A stretch of DNA of 64,000 bases from Sternotherus odoratus (taxonomy: Eukaryota; Chordata; Testudines; Kinosternidae). Below, in pieces: positions 22,335-33,880 of this stretch (position 1 is the stretch's first letter; each line of letters begins with the position of its first letter). Made by a program: the position numbers and the translations under genes. The DNA lies in contig JAVMKO010000001.1 of NCBI GenBank assembly GCA_032164245.1, positions 252,101,644 to 252,165,643 of the forward strand. The letters are read 5' to 3'. The notes below the pieces were generated by a model that saw nothing but the letters and a program-made list of their open reading frames with translations, was not told the DNA's origin and made no database searches.

Positions 22335-24640
22335 AGAAGTCTGGGTAACAAATGAGGAATTGGAATTGCTCACTTATAAGCATAAATTCAACCTAGTTGG
22401 TATTAGTGGAATCTGACTCACATGACTGGAAAGCTAAAATCACTCATTGCAATAACTTATTTAGGAAGGGCCAAGTGGGCAAAAGGGGACAAGGAGTGGC
22501 ACTCTGTCAAAAATGCAATTAGCTGTTTCTGACTCACTGATAACTCAGAAGCAAGTGATCTTCAGTACCTGTGGATAAATGTTCTAACAGCTAAAGAGGG
22601 GGTATCAGCTGTTGTCTGCTGCACAATAATCACACTAGAAAACAGGATGTCTCCTTAAAAATGTTACATGTCAGTACTAAAATGTACTTGGAATTTCTAA
22701 ATATTACAAATAATAATTTCTTAACTCAAAAACTGTTGCATCCAACATGGGAAAATTTTATATTAGACCTCACCTTGACAGATAAAGAGGAATTGAGCAC
22801 AGAACTAAGTTAATGGTTGCTTATGTGAAAATTATCGACTTGATTACATTCATTGTGTGCAACCAGGATAAAGGTCCAACTAGTTATAGATATATTTGGT
22901 GCTTTAAAAGAGCCAATTTAAAACAGTTGTAAACAATTACAAGCCAAATCACTTGGGAGAGAGAATATAAATAGAAAAATGTGAATGATAATTAGAAGCT
23001 GTTTAAGAAAACTTTATGAGATGCCCAAGAAATCGCATTAGAGAAAGAAGGCTACACTGTGTTTTTTTAAATGGGGGGAGTTAATAGCAATGGATATAAA
23101 TTAGAAACTAGAAATAGTAGAAAATTGATAAGGGATACCAAAGGAGACAAGGCGAAATCTTTAGCCAGCAGAGTCAAGGACAATGAGAGACGGTTTAAGA
23201 ATGTTAGGAACTAAAGGAACTCTAGCAATGATTTGATCCATTAATGCACGGAAAGGGTAGAATTGTCAATAAAAATTCAAAAAAGGCAGAAGTGTTCAAT
23301 GCATATTTCTGTTCTGCATTTGAGGACAAGAAAGATGAAATATTCATATCACCTGATGATATATTTCCCATTTCAGCTGTAATTAAGGAGGATAAACAGC
23401 AGCCACTAAAATTAGACACTTTAAAATCAATACCTCTGGACAACTTATATCCAAGAGTTTTAAAAGAGCTGCCTGAAGAGCTCTTTGGACAGTGACTGAT
23501 TTTCAGTAAGTTTTAGAGCACTGGAAAAATTCCATAAGACCTGAAGAAAGATAATGTTGTGTTACTAGTTTTAAAAGAGTAAACAGAATGACCTGAATAA
23601 TTATAGGCCTGTAAAGCTAATTTCAGTCCTGGGAAAAATAATAAAATTGCTGACATGGAATTCAATTGAATAAAGAATTAAGAGGGTAATATAGTTAATC
23701 CTAGACAACATGGGTTCACAGTGAAATAAATCTTGGCAAACTAACTTGATATCATGTGTGTTGATGAGATTACAATTTTGGTTGAAACAAATACCTACTT
23801 AGATTTCTGTAAGGCATTGGATTGGTACCGCACAACCTTTTTAACTAAACTAGAATGATTCAAGCTGGCGCACATTAAATGGATTCAGAACTGGCTATCT
23901 GATAAATCTTATAATGTAATCAAGCCAGTGTATTTCTCATGGAGTCTCGCATGGATCAGTTCTTGGCTCTATGCTATTTAATACTTGTATCAATGAGCTG
24001 GAAGGAAACAATCATTACTGATATAAACAAAGAATGATCTGGATCAGTTATTAAACTGAGCATGAGCAAATGATGTGCATTTTAATACAGCCAAATGTAA
24101 GGCCATATATCTAGGTTCAAAGAATGTAGGTCATATTTTCATGAGAGAGGGGACTCTATCTTGGGAAGCAGTGACTCTGAAAACGTATTCACTTCCACTG
24201 CATGCATCCGACGAAGTGGGGATTAGCCCACGAAAGCTTATGCTTCAATAATTTAATTAGTCTTTAAGGTGCCACAGGACTCTTTGTCACTTCTGAAAAA
24301 GTATTGGGGGCCATGGTGGATAATCAGCTGAACATAAGTTCCCAGTGCAACACTGTGGCCAAAAGGGCTAATGTGATCTTTGGGTGCATAACCAGGGGAA
24401 TACCAAGTAGGAGTAGGAAGGTTGTATTATCTCTGTATTTGGCTCACATGTAGCCAATACTGTGTTAAGTTCTGATGTTCACAATTCAAGAAGGATATTG
24501 AAAAATTGGAGAGGATTCAGAAGACCCACGAGAATGATTAAAGGACTGGAAAGCATGCTTCATAGTAGTGATAGACTCAAGGACCTCAATCTCGTTAGTG
24601 TCACAGAGAGAAGCTTCACAGAATGACAATAATTCATTAA
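22335..24640 (+). mobile_element. Old CR1-type LINE, decayed
   Basis: Successive fragments of the CR1 ORF2 product can be read in shifting frames. 22340-22420 gives an endonuclease-like start (EELELLTYKHKFNLVGISG). 23244-23495 gives the pre-RT block (NAYFCSAFEDKKDE ... PRVLKELPEELFG). About 23930-24000 gives the GV.HGSVLG.MLFN RT block, and 24300-24640 the late domain. A live protein nicks target DNA and reverse-transcribes the LINE RNA. Many stops and frameshifts make this copy ancient, and a PLE tail interrupts it at about 24180-24297. Confidence 0.75.
24180..24297 (+). mobile_element. Penelope-like 3' tail nested in CR1
   Basis: Contains ttccactgcatgcatccgac, gaagtggggattagcccacg, aaagcttatgcttcaataat and aaggtgccacaggactcttt, the 3' terminal sequence shared with 42495-42590 and, inverted, 41589-41640. 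CR1 coding resumes just after it (24300). Confidence 0.75.
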
Positions 24641-24984
24641 GAGGGAACATGGCCAGTTCACCTGTGACTCTTCAGCTGCTTGGTTTAAAAGCAAACAACT
24701 GGTGAATGAGGGCTGTCTTAGAGTAAGTTTGCATCAGTCGGGAAAGGGTGGGTGAGCTTCCAAAGATCAGGATGACTGTGGAAGCTCCCAGAAGGAAACC
24801 ACGTGGTTCCTGTGAGAAGGATGAAGAGCCACCAGAGGGATTTTGGTGGCTGTGTCCCCAAGTCAGAGAGCCAGGGCTGGAGAGGGCTGAAGACCAGAGC
24901 ACAGCAGGGGGAGTTGCCTGCTGATGTCTAAGCTGGAGAGCTGAGCCTGACAGCAAGAGAGGACTAGCAGTATGGGGGGCATTC

Positions 24985-25055
24985 TTTTGTCCACAGTGTT
25001 GCACTGGGAGCTTATGTTCAGCTGATTACCCACCATGACCCCCAATAACTCTACT
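24985..25055 (-). mobile_element. Inverted CR1 fragment
   Basis: The minus strand repeats 24303-24361 almost exactly (gggggtcatggtgggtaatc ... cagtgcaacactgtgg). It is a piece of the same CR1 segment in opposite orientation about 0.65 kb away. Confidence 0.7.
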
Positions 25056-25059
25056 TTCA

Positions 25060-26090
25060 CAAATGTTTGGGCAATTCATTATCATCCGGCATAGTGACAT
25101 AGTACCTAAAAGTCACTATGAAAATTTGGGTCTTTTATAGGTTTAATAATCCATCCCTGAGAGCAGGAAATTTGAGCCAATCAGCATTGTCTTGCTAGCC
25201 TGCTTCTATGAAGAGTGAATCCCATGGCTAGGAACAAAACAGTCAAGGCTTTCGTACTCCTGTGCATATAACAATACAACTAACAACAAATGTGGCAACT
25301 CCAAAAGCTACAGAAAACAAAGGGGACTTATAATTTGTTCCTTAAATTGTTAAGTGTGAAAGTTCCCATGCAAACCACTTCAAGTAAGTTTAACAAGTTT
25401 ACAAAACAAGAATACAACACAGTCCAAAGCACATCATGTCCACCATTGCCTACGGTTAGGCAACATACAGCTAGTAGTGGCCCGATGGATATGTGACAGA
25501 AGCAATAAATCATTCTCTTTCTCCCTGCCCTGGTCTCCCATGTCATGCTTACTGCACAGCTGCTGCACTGACACTGAGATTGATGGTGTTTGCCTTCAAA
25601 GCAAGAACAACTTCTTGCCCACCTCTCTCTCATTCTGTTAACAAAAGGACACCAAAAAAAACCCCTTGTTTACAAATATCTACATTAGGCATTTAGAAGA
25701 TGACCATCCCCTGGTTGTCACAGATTGGATAAATGGTCATTATATCTCTATGTACTTTGGTTCTTTAATTTATACTGCGCACACAGCAGTATAAATTAAT
25801 TGAACTTGCTGGGATTATAAGCATTGTCTTTTATGTTAGCACTAATGTACATCTCTCAGCAGGTGATAACATGGGATACAGCTATAAGTGAGATTGATAC
25901 ATGCAGCATCCTACAAGCATTTCATAAGGTCTAAACACAAACCACATCCTTATAACTCGAATATAGATTTTAACAATACTAACACACAGGGGAGCCAGAC
26001 TGTTTCCCAGCTATGCAGTGATCAGTGAAGCCCAGGGGCCTTGGCATGAACTGGCACCTGATCTGCCAGCGTCACAGGTGGGGTTTAGGA
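25060..26090. other. unassigned intergenic DNA
   Basis: AT-rich with no coding signal. A 13-bp palindrome-like ttaatttatactg...cagtataaattaa lies at about 25766-25800. Confidence 0.4.
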
Positions 26091-26099
26091 CACACCCCC

Positions 26100-26285
26100 C
26101 CTTTATTGACATCTCCCACTGGCTAGCTTAGGCAGCTCCCCACTTAGTGCTGGCTTTTATGGATTGTGTTTTTGGTGCCTTTCTCCTCCCATTCATTGTA
26201 TTGGGAGCCTAAGTGCCTGACTCAGGCTTTGTGGATCACAGTGTTGTTCCAGGGATTTTTCTAGGTGCTTACAAGTTAGGAATTG
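26100..26285 (-). repeat. Old interspersed repeat (AGGTGCCTA type)
   Basis: Reverse orientation of words that recur at about 32440-32520 and 42640-42740 (reverse complement of attgggagcctaagtgcct; ttttctaggtgcttacaagt). Unclassified ancient LINE/SINE component. Confidence 0.45.
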
Positions 26286-26299
26286 TGCTGGTGGGCATC

Positions 26300-26842
26300 A
26301 CAACCTAAGTTCCCTGTAATCTGCGTGGCTGCGCGGCCACACAGCAGCCTATTTAGCACTGTGCAGGTGCTCAGGGAACCCATTTGGATACCTACTGCGG
26401 GGTGCCCCTTCCCCAGCTCCCACCTAGCCCAGTCCCCAACCTGCTGCGGCCAAGGCGCCCCTCCCCTGTCCCCAAGTCAGCCTGTGGCCCGGCCCTGCTA
26501 GTGTCATGGCCGGGATGCCTGGCCCAGGACCAGCCATGGTTGGATCAGACCCAGGTGCGGCCAGGGCGGCCTGGCCACAACTGCAGCTGGGACGACATGG
26601 CCTGGCCCATCCCTGGAGTGGCCCAGCCTCAGCCACGGCTGGGGCAGCACGGCCATGCAGAGTCCACACCCCCGGCCCTGACCCCTCCCCCCCCAAACTC
26701 CAGACACCTCGGCCCCACCCCCACCCCATGAATTTTGTTATGTGCACCAATATGGAAATAATGTGCCACACGACACCTCCATATTGGTGCACATAACAAA
26801 ATTCATTCCACACGTAGATGGGAAAAATTAGAGGGAACACCA
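26300..26842. mobile_element. MITE with terminal GTTCCCT repeats and perfect hairpin
   Basis: The left end aagttccctgtaatc and right end aaaaattagagggaacac are inverted. The interior has a C-rich degenerate stretch and an exact 29-bp palindrome (arms 26728-26756 and 26778-26806). No transposase. Superfamily and target-site duplication unresolved. Confidence 0.6.
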
Positions 26843-27424
26843 GTTCCTTTGTGGAACCAGGCCTGGGTCTGTACAGCCCAACTTAACCCTTGCCTCCTGA
26901 AGGAGAACTGTATGAAGTACTGAAAACCTTGATTAACAAAGATATTTGCAGGGCTTTGTTGACTCACACGTCTGCTTTGGGCCTGAGAGGCAAGTGAGGC
27001 ATCGCAACACCTCAGACTACAGCAGCCGCTGTGGCTGCTGAGCTCTGTTTCAGGAGCTGGCCCTCTGGGTGAGGGCTGTGTTGTTTTGAATTTCCCTTTG
27101 CCCGAGCGCTGACCTGTGACTCGACTGACTGAGCCAAATGCGATAAGACTTACACCACGACATGGCAGCTCAGGAAGAGAGAAAACAATGATTGTTTCTG
27201 AAAGTGGTAAGAGAAAAAAAAATGGAACTTTCATTTTTTTAAACTCCCCATTACTCTGAAAAAGAGCTTGTTGGGCCAGTGATTCTCCCCCCCCCCCCAG
27301 ATCCATTGTTTGGAGCTGTCGGATTTCTGACCAGCGCATCTCACTACCTTGGAGTGGAAGAAATGTGGCAGATAGGCAGGACTTACATAGTCTGTCCCAT
27401 TAGCTGAAGTCACACTGAACTAGT

Positions 27425-27870
27425 TTATAAACCACTCTTCGATCCCAGCCCAGAACACCCTCCTGCACCCCAAACTCCTCATCTCCAGCCCCACCCAAGA
27501 GTCTGTACCCGTAGCCTCAGCCCTCATTCCCCCCATATCCTAATCCCCAGCCCTGATCCCCTTCCCACCCTCCAAACCCCTCAGCCCCTGCCCGAGCTCC
27601 CTCCTGCACTCCAACTCGAGCCCTCATCCCGGGTGCTACTCCGGAACATGCACCCAAGCTGGAGCCCTCACCCCCTCCCACACCCCGTCCCCCTGTGCTA
27701 AATGAGGGTGGGGAGAGTGAGCAACAGAGAGAGGAGAGGATGGAGGGAGTGAGGGATGGGCAGGGCAGGACCTCATGGGGGGGTGGGGCAGGGGTGGGGC
27801 AAGGGCATCCAGTTTTGGGTGAGTAGAAACTTGCAACCATATGGTATGGGGGGGGGGGGGCAGAGCTTGG
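27425..27870. repeat. C-rich then G-rich degenerate repeat
   Basis: Plus-strand words such as cagcccc, ctcctgcacccca and agccctcacccc recur over 27440-27690. They are followed by a G-rich purine tract and a gggggggggggg run at about 27849. Coding-like frames are compositional. Confidence 0.5.
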
Positions 27871-28819
27871 CTAAGTTGTCTCTTAGTTAGTGCATACATA
27901 AATTTCAGTCTGAAAAGTCCCCATTTTCCACCCCATCCCCCAAGAACTACCTGAACTGGCACCAGTGCTTAAATGCAGTGGATCTGGCTGACGACCTGTG
28001 GTGTGTAATCATGCAGGGAGTATATAGGCCCCTGCAGACAATCCAGGGTCTGGGAGAACGGACATGTTGAACCTGTGTTTAAATAGTTTAAATTTGAAGA
28101 AATAAAACTGAGTCCCTGAAGAAAAAGGGACTGAAATCATGTGACCGGAGAGTGTTCTTTGGCACATGGGCTAATGAGAAAGCCCACTGACTACTGCTGT
28201 TAAATAAGTGTCCATCAAACATATGTTTTTGCATAAAATATCACATCCCCCTTTTCCCCTCCCCACATAACTGGCTGCGGTAACACGCACAGTTTATTCC
28301 TCACTCCACTTCAGAACTGAGGCCAATACCAATCTTCAAATGAGCTGCAATAGGATACTTTAGTATAATGTGGCTAGAATTTAATACAAATACATGGCTC
28401 ATGTATGTTTACATCCTATGCTGGCACAAAATAAATATCTTAATTACCATAAAGGCTTACAATAGTGTTCTATGTACATTACTTCATAATGCCACGTAAG
28501 TGCAAACATAGTTCTAAATCTGAATTTGCCTAGAGCTTAGGGGATGAGGATAGACCCGGTGATCCTAGTAGGGATTGTCTTGGCTAAATGCAGAGTATTT
28601 ATAATGACCCACGTTTTCAAATGTGAATGTCTGTAGCGAAGTTTCTAAATCCATACCTTGATTCCTAAATGACAATAGCTTGATCTTCAGAGGTACCAAA
28701 CAGACATAGCTGTCTCTGAAATCCATAGAAGCTGTGGGTGCTCAACATTTCTGAAAATCAGGCCATTTTCATTTCGGGACATAACTTTATGTATACAAGT
28801 TTAAAATATTTGGATAATA
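27871..28819. other. unassigned intergenic DNA
   Basis: AT-rich. 28660-28770 carries an old LINE-like phrase (catttctgaaaatcaggcca). No gene. Confidence 0.4.
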
Positions 28820-29446
28820 CAGAGGTCCCCAAACTGTAGGGGCACAGAGCAACAGGGGCACAGAGCAACATCTCAGGGGGGGTAGCCCCTCCCCGCCCTC
28901 ATCTCCACTCTGGTCCTGCCCCCAGCCATGTCCCCAGCTCCTGGCCTTGTCCCTAGCCTCGGTGCAGCTTCGCTCCCGGGCCTACCCCTCCCCTCCCCTG
29001 GCCGGGGCTCCATTCCTGGTGCAAGGCTGGGAGTGGAGCTGCACCTGGCCACGGGCCTGGCTGCCAGCCCCCACGGCAGCCTGGCTGTGGCTCCATTCCC
29101 ACCTCTGCCTCCAGCCATGGCTCCTGGCCGCAGCCCCACTCCTGGCTCAGGTTGCCAACCCTCCAGGATTGGCATGGAGTCTCCAGGCATTAAAGATTAG
29201 TCTTTAATTAAAGATTATGTCATGTGATGAAATCTCCAGGAATACGACCAACCAAAACTGGCAACCCTGCTCCTGGCCCCAGACCCAATCCCAGCTGCAG
29301 ACTCAGCCTCAGACCCCTTACCCCATCTGTATCCCTCCACCACATCCCAAGTAGCGGCCCCACTCCCAGCCATGACTCCAGGATGGTGGTGAGGTTGTGG
29401 ACAGGGGTAAGGGGTGTGTGTGACCCTCAAAAGTTTGGGGAATGCT
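28820..29446. mobile_element. hAT non-autonomous element with nested MITE
   Basis: Termini CAGAGGTCCCCAAACT and AAGTTTGGGGAATGCT are inverted. The flanks GGATAATA (28812-28819) and GGATTATA (29447-29454) match at 7 of 8 positions. The interior is C-rich and split by the 123-bp element at 29147-29269. No transposase. Confidence 0.75.
29147..29269. mobile_element. Short hAT-like MITE, 123 bp
   Basis: Ends AGGTTGCCAAC and GGCAACCCTG, flanked by a perfect 8-bp repeat CTCCTGGC (29139-29146 and 29270-29277). It has the same interior as the copy at 20803-20930 (tctccagg, ttaattaaagatta, atgtgatgaaa). Confidence 0.85.
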
Positions 29447-29454
29447 GGATTATA

Positions 29455-30711
29455 TAATAAATTAGTCATTACGTGGCACTGTTACCTCTTTTGAGCCCAG
29501 CAGTTAGCCAGTTCAGGGACTTGCAAATTACTTCGGTTAGGGGGAGAAACCAATGATGCAGTTTGGTATTTCTTTGGTGTAATTTATTTATTTACAAAAA
29601 ATGTAAAAAGTCCAGATTCCTTGTACACAAACGGGAATCAAAGTGGGGGAGACAGTTTTCTTGCTTAATATTCAAAGTCTCTTTTTCCAGCCAGCACTCT
29701 ATCCCAAAACTCTTCTTTTAGTTGTCGCTCAAGGTTACACTACAAGAGCTTCTCTGCCTATCCTTGGCTTTCTGTGGCCTTCTCTGCCTGCTTCTGTGAT
29801 GTTTCTGAGGTTCCCCTCCCACTCTCCACACTCACACAGTTCCACCAAAACAATACACAGACCCCTACATTTGCAGTGAACTCTAGGGGTTAGCCACCCT
29901 TGTTGCATGGGCTGGCCCACCTAAGATTTTAAAGATGTGATCATATAACATTAATGATCCAGAAGCTATTGCTAGAGAGGAAGTTGTCCCAGGAGTAAGT
30001 GATGTTGGGAGGAAATCCCATCACTATTTCTTTAAGGACACAGGACTAGGAGCCTGGCAGAGTTAGCAGGGCAAGGCTGCTAGAGCATGAGGCCCAAGAG
30101 CATGGAAGAGACAAACCATAAGAGATGATGCATCTTCTCTTCCTCTTCACACTCCTCTGTATGAGGAAATAAGCAGAGATGTAGGACAGAGTTGAAGAGT
30201 TTTGAATAAGTATTTGCAGCTTTATTGTGTACCACTGAGAGAAGGTTACATTATTTCTTGTTTTTACAAGGCCAGTGAAGGAAGTCTGGTGGCTCATGCT
30301 ACCCTGTTCCGGGAATCCTCCTGCCAACGAGACAGAGAAAGGGGAACAGACAGCCACTGAGAGAGGAAGTGGTGCGGCAGTAACTGTTGTCATCTGCAAA
30401 ACCCCCAGGCTACTGTTTAGTTTAGGACCTGGAGTCAGGAGTCCATAGAGCAGTATAGGGCAGGGCAGGGCAGGGCAGGCCTCTTCTCTTAACCAACCAG
30501 GACAAATCCTGAAAAAGAGGGCAATACATAGTCAGCCTCTTTCCTCAAAGTTGGGAAGATGCTACTGGGAAAAAGGACTGGCTTTTCTTTTGGACCAGGA
30601 GCGTGAGACTGGGTGACTGGACTTTAACTATCTCTAGACTACATAGGAGAGCTGTAAAATTCCTACCCCATGTGGGACTCCTGCTGGAGGAAGGAATCCA
30701 GCAAAGGGGCA
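29455..30711. other. unassigned; possibly a reverse LTR remnant
   Basis: No supported gene. aatttatttatttacaaa at about 29581 could be a reversed polyadenylation region. A short gggca tandem (cagggcagggcagggca) lies at about 30459-30477. Confidence 0.3.
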
Positions 30712-30945
30712 TGTAAGCGAGGGGTACCTGGGGCTCCGCCCCTTCCGCCGGTCCGGCGGGAAATCCTACCCCTCTCTACGCTGTCGTGCGGCCCCTAAAG
30801 GGGAATTAGCGGGGCCGCAGGGTCCTAGCTCCCGCCCTCACACCGGGCGGGAGCCGCAGTGGGTCCGAATCCGGGCCCAGCCCCTCAAGCAGGGCAGGCA
30901 ACAATTCCGTAGCCCAGGCCCTGAGGCAGGGCGGGCAACCACAAG

Positions 30946-31087
30946 CGTAATGAGTCTGGGCTCAGGCCCTCAAGCAGGGCTGAGCAGGAGTTCAATGAGT
31001 CTGGGCTCAGATCCTCAAGCAGGGCCGAGCAGGAGTTCAGTGAGTCTGGGCTCAGGCCCTCAAGCAGGGCTGAGCAGGAGTTCAATG
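30946..31087. repeat. 45-bp tandem repeat, three copies
   Basis: Units begin at the tgagtctgggctcag words (30951, 30996, 31041), an exact 45-bp spacing with a few substitutions. On the minus strand each unit encodes the same 15 residues. Confidence 0.85.
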
Positions 31088-31216
31088 ACCCAGGCCAGGT
31101 GCCTGGTCGAGGGGGAGACTGCCACCCACCGATAGGGGTGGCAGGGGGGGCGCAGGCCCAACCACTTCCACTGCGCCCCAGCCCGGGGCCCTAGCAGCGG
31201 ACAAGGCTCGCTCCAG

Positions 31217-31735
31217 TCAGTGGGGATCCTGACCGCAACACACTGACATTGGCTCGGGGCCTTCCCCCGGGCTACTTCCTGACTCCCCCTCCCTTGGTAC
31301 CTGGGCGGTCTCGGGGTCCTCACCGGGTTCCAGGGTCATCGGTTCCTCGGGGTCACTGTCAGGCGGCAGGTCTGGCAAGTCCTCCTCCGGGTAGCAGGCA
31401 GGCTCGGTCTGCGGCTCCTCCGGGTAGCAGGCAAGCGGCAACCTTGGCAGCTCCTCCCAGTAGCGGGGAAGCAGCTGGCTCGGCAGCTCCTCCAGGTAGC
31501 GGGCCAGCGGTTGGTCCAGCGGCTCCTCCGGGTAGCTGGCACGCGGCAGTATCGGCGGCTTCTCCCAGTAGCAGGGAAGCGGCTGGCTCGGCGGTTCCTC
31601 CGGGTAGCGGGCCGGCGGTCGGTCCAACGGCTCCTCTGGGTAGCTGGCACGCGGCAGTGTCGGCGGCTTCTCCCAGTAGCGGGGAAGCGGCTGGCTCAGC
31701 GGCTCCTCCGGGTAGCGGGCCGGTGGTCGGTCCAA
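31217..31735 (-). CDS. Hypothetical proline/glutamate repeat protein (in element)
   Basis: This is a 172-codon open frame inside the TG..CA element at 30712-32018. Residues 1-85 are alternating units of two types, one ending RYPEEPL/P and one containing RYWEKPPxLPRAS. They are followed by an acidic proline-rich tail (PDLPPDSDPEEP) ending at a stop. No signal peptide, membrane helix or known domain is seen. The frame is open upstream of the first Met, so the start is uncertain. The opposite strand is also open (31249-31866) because the DNA is GC-rich and repetitive, so coding is only a possibility. Confidence 0.25.
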   Translation of the reverse strand: MDRPPARYPEEPLSQPLPRYWEKPPTLPRASYPEEPLDRPPARYPEEPPSQPLPCYWEKPPILPRASYPEEPLDQPLARYLEELPSQLLPRYWEELPRLPLACYPEEPQTEPACYPEEDLPDLPPDSDPEEPMTLEPGEDPETAQVPREGESGSSPGEGPEPMSVCCGQDPH

Positions 31736-32023
31736 CGGCTCCTCTGGGTAGCGGCCAAGCGGCAGCGTCGGCGGCTTCTCCCAGTAGTGGGGAAGCGGCT
31801 GGCTCGGCAGCTCCCTGGCTGGAGCCAGCCCCGGACCGTCTGATCTCTCCGATGTCTGCCGCCTGAGTAAGCTCGGCGGCAGAGCTTTTGAACTTGCGGG
31901 TCGGGCCCCGACCTTCCGGGGGCGGGGCTTGACCGGTCCTGGCTCCGCCCCCTCTGGCCTCGGCCAGGGATTACCTCCCTCCCGGCCAAGGCCAGAGGGG
32001 CCATACCACCCCTCTACAGGGCA

Positions 32024-32390
32024 CTTTTGGTGTTTGCAGTTCAGTTCAAAATTTGTTTAGCTCTTAGACTTTACTGTCAGCCCAGCTCTTATCTTTGTCT
32101 GGCAATAAGCATATAGTACAACCATTTGTCTGTCCTAATTGCTCTCATAATCTTTGTTTTGCAGTGCTGTAAGTATTAACATGTGATATGAAAGGCCAGG
32201 CCCTGCTGTGAAAGTGAGTCTTTTATGCTTCAGTCCAGAAATGAACACTCTTACACATGCTATCAATGCCTCCACAGATTCTGAACAAATGCCAGCCTTC
32301 TCATGTCATTTGCCAGCCTTTCCCCCCCCCCCCCCAACACCATTACTTGCAAGGATAAAATCAGTGTCCATAGTTATGGTGGATTGGAAT
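32024..32390. other. unassigned intergenic DNA
   Basis: Mixed sequence with a C13 run at about 32323-32335. No gene. Confidence 0.4.
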
Positions 32391-32399
32391 TATCACGTG

Positions 32400-33425
32400 G
32401 GACCCAAAAAGGGGTTACAATGCCCAGTGTCACATCACATAACTTTTGGGTACCTAGAAAATCCAGGGACAATGTTGCAATTCACAGAGCAGAGTTAGGT
32501 GTCTACACTTCCTATATAATGAATGGGGAGAGATAGGGATCCACAAAAGCCAACATGCAGATGGAGATTGACCTCAACTAGCCAATGGGACAGGACAACT
32601 AAAGGGGTGTATTCTAAGCCTCACCCATATCTGAGATAGGTACCTAAGGGAGGGAGGTACCTTCCCTTGCTCAGCAATCCATGAACAGGCACTTGTGAGG
32701 AGGAGGTAGTTGTGCCTATACTGCCCACCAGCCCAGGGGTTAGAGCACTGCCATGGGATGTCCCCCCATCTCTGGCAGAGAAAGGGTTTGAACAGGGTTC
32801 TCCCATCTTTCAGGAGAGTGCTCTACCTGCTGAACTATGGGATAGTCTGATGTGGGACCCTCGCCTGTTGAAACTGTGACAGTGAGGCTAGATTAATGAA
32901 AGAATGGTTGGAGCAGGGCAGCTGGCTCAGGTGGATGCCCAAACCACTGAACTATAGCCTGTCTCTCTCCTCCTTCCCACCCAATGACTGTTCCATGGTG
33001 GATAAATAATCAAATCCTTTCTCCCCCTCTAGCAGAGAGGGGAGAATTGAACCCAGGTCTCCCACATCCCAGGTGAGTGCACTAACCACTAGGCTAAAAG
33101 TTATAAGGTAGAGAATAGCACCACAGTCACCAGGTTTTTGAATGGAACCCAATCTTGTAGGCCTTCTGGATTGGGCCCCACATTTGACTTAGGTGGCCAG
33201 ATGCCTGTCTTCCCTGATTTGTGAATGCCTAGAGGAAAGCAGCAGTGTGCATGCCTAGAGGCGTAAACACAGGCACAAAGGAAAATTTTAAGATGCCTAC
33301 TGAGGTTAGGCCCCTATAGGGTTTGATGTGATTATCGTAGAGCACAGTGGAGATGAAATTGGGACTTAGGTGTCTAAGCCACATTTTAGGCACCTAAGTA
33401 CTTTTGTGAATCCCACCCAAACTGC
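32400..33425. repeat. Composite SINE-like repeat block with tRNA-like boxes
   Basis: Two segments look tRNA-derived. At 32728-32860 ggggttagagcactgccatg is followed by a reversed copy of similar words. At 33030-33110 minus-strand words correspond to cactaaccactaggc and gaattgaacccaggtctccc, a B-box-like GGTTCAA region in reverse. They are flanked by AGGTGCCTA-type repeat ends (32440-32520, 33340-33420). No intact tRNA gene is present. Confidence 0.5.
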
Positions 33426-33492
33426 CCTAGATGTGACAGCAATCAAAAATGTAGCCCTAAAAACAAAAGTAATTGAAATGCATTTAGTCTCT

Positions 33493-33757
33493 TGGGGTAT
33501 GTCTACACAGCAATTGAACAACCATGGCTGGCCTGGGTCAGCTAACTCCGGCTGTGGGGTTGTAAAAGTGCAGTGTAGATGTTCAAGGTCAGGCTAGAGC
33601 TTGAGTCCTGGGAACCGACAAGGGGGGAAGAGTTCTAGAGGCTCTATCCCCATCTTGAATGGCTACATCACAGTTTTACAGCCCAAGCCCCGTGAGAGCG
33701 AGTCAGATGCCCGGGCCAGCTGGGAATGTTTAATTGCAGTGTAGGATGTACCCTTGG
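33493..33757. mobile_element. MITE, GGTATGTCTACAC family
   Basis: Left end ggggtatgtctacacagcaatt and right end aattgcagtgtaggatgtaccc are inverted, with a flanking CTTGG on both sides (33491-33495, 33753-33757). The interior is partly palindromic (gctggcctgggtcagctaac and, inverted, gagtcagatgcccgggccagc). Non-autonomous. Confidence 0.65.
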
Positions 33758-33880
33758 TGATTCTTCCTGTAATTAACACATTGGAACAAATTCTGCCGTC
33801 CATTACTTATGCAATCTTGCTGTATTCAGGGGAGTTGCACAGGTCTACCTGAGGGCTTCTCCTTTTATTAGGGTGTAGGA

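Larger units (their letters stand above)
30712..32018 (-). mobile_element. 1.3-kb TG..CA element with coding-like repeats
   Basis: The element runs from TGTAAGCGAGGGGTAC to CCACCCCTCTACA, flanked by a perfect 5-bp duplication GGGCA (30707-30711 and 32019-32023), as LTR integration produces. On the minus strand two tandem blocks keep a reading frame. At 31735-31217 a 172-codon frame has units with YPEEP and YWEKP alternating every 11-12 residues. At 31085-30885 there are three copies of a 15-residue unit (45 bp; SCSALLEGLSPDSL). No RT, protease or integrase is visible, so it is either an unusually long solo LTR or a non-autonomous LTR element. I do not recognise the protein. Confidence 0.65.

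Noticed and set aside
26803..27339. 178-codon minus-strand reading
   Set aside because: No conserved motif seen and overlaps a MITE end and a C-run.
31249..31866. 205-codon plus-strand Ala/Gly/Ser/Pro repeat reading
   Set aside because: Antisense shadow of the YPEEP repeat frame; simple composition.
32728..33110. tRNA-like boxes
   Set aside because: They belong to SINE-type repeats, in mixed orientation and without a complete cloverleaf; not tRNA genes.
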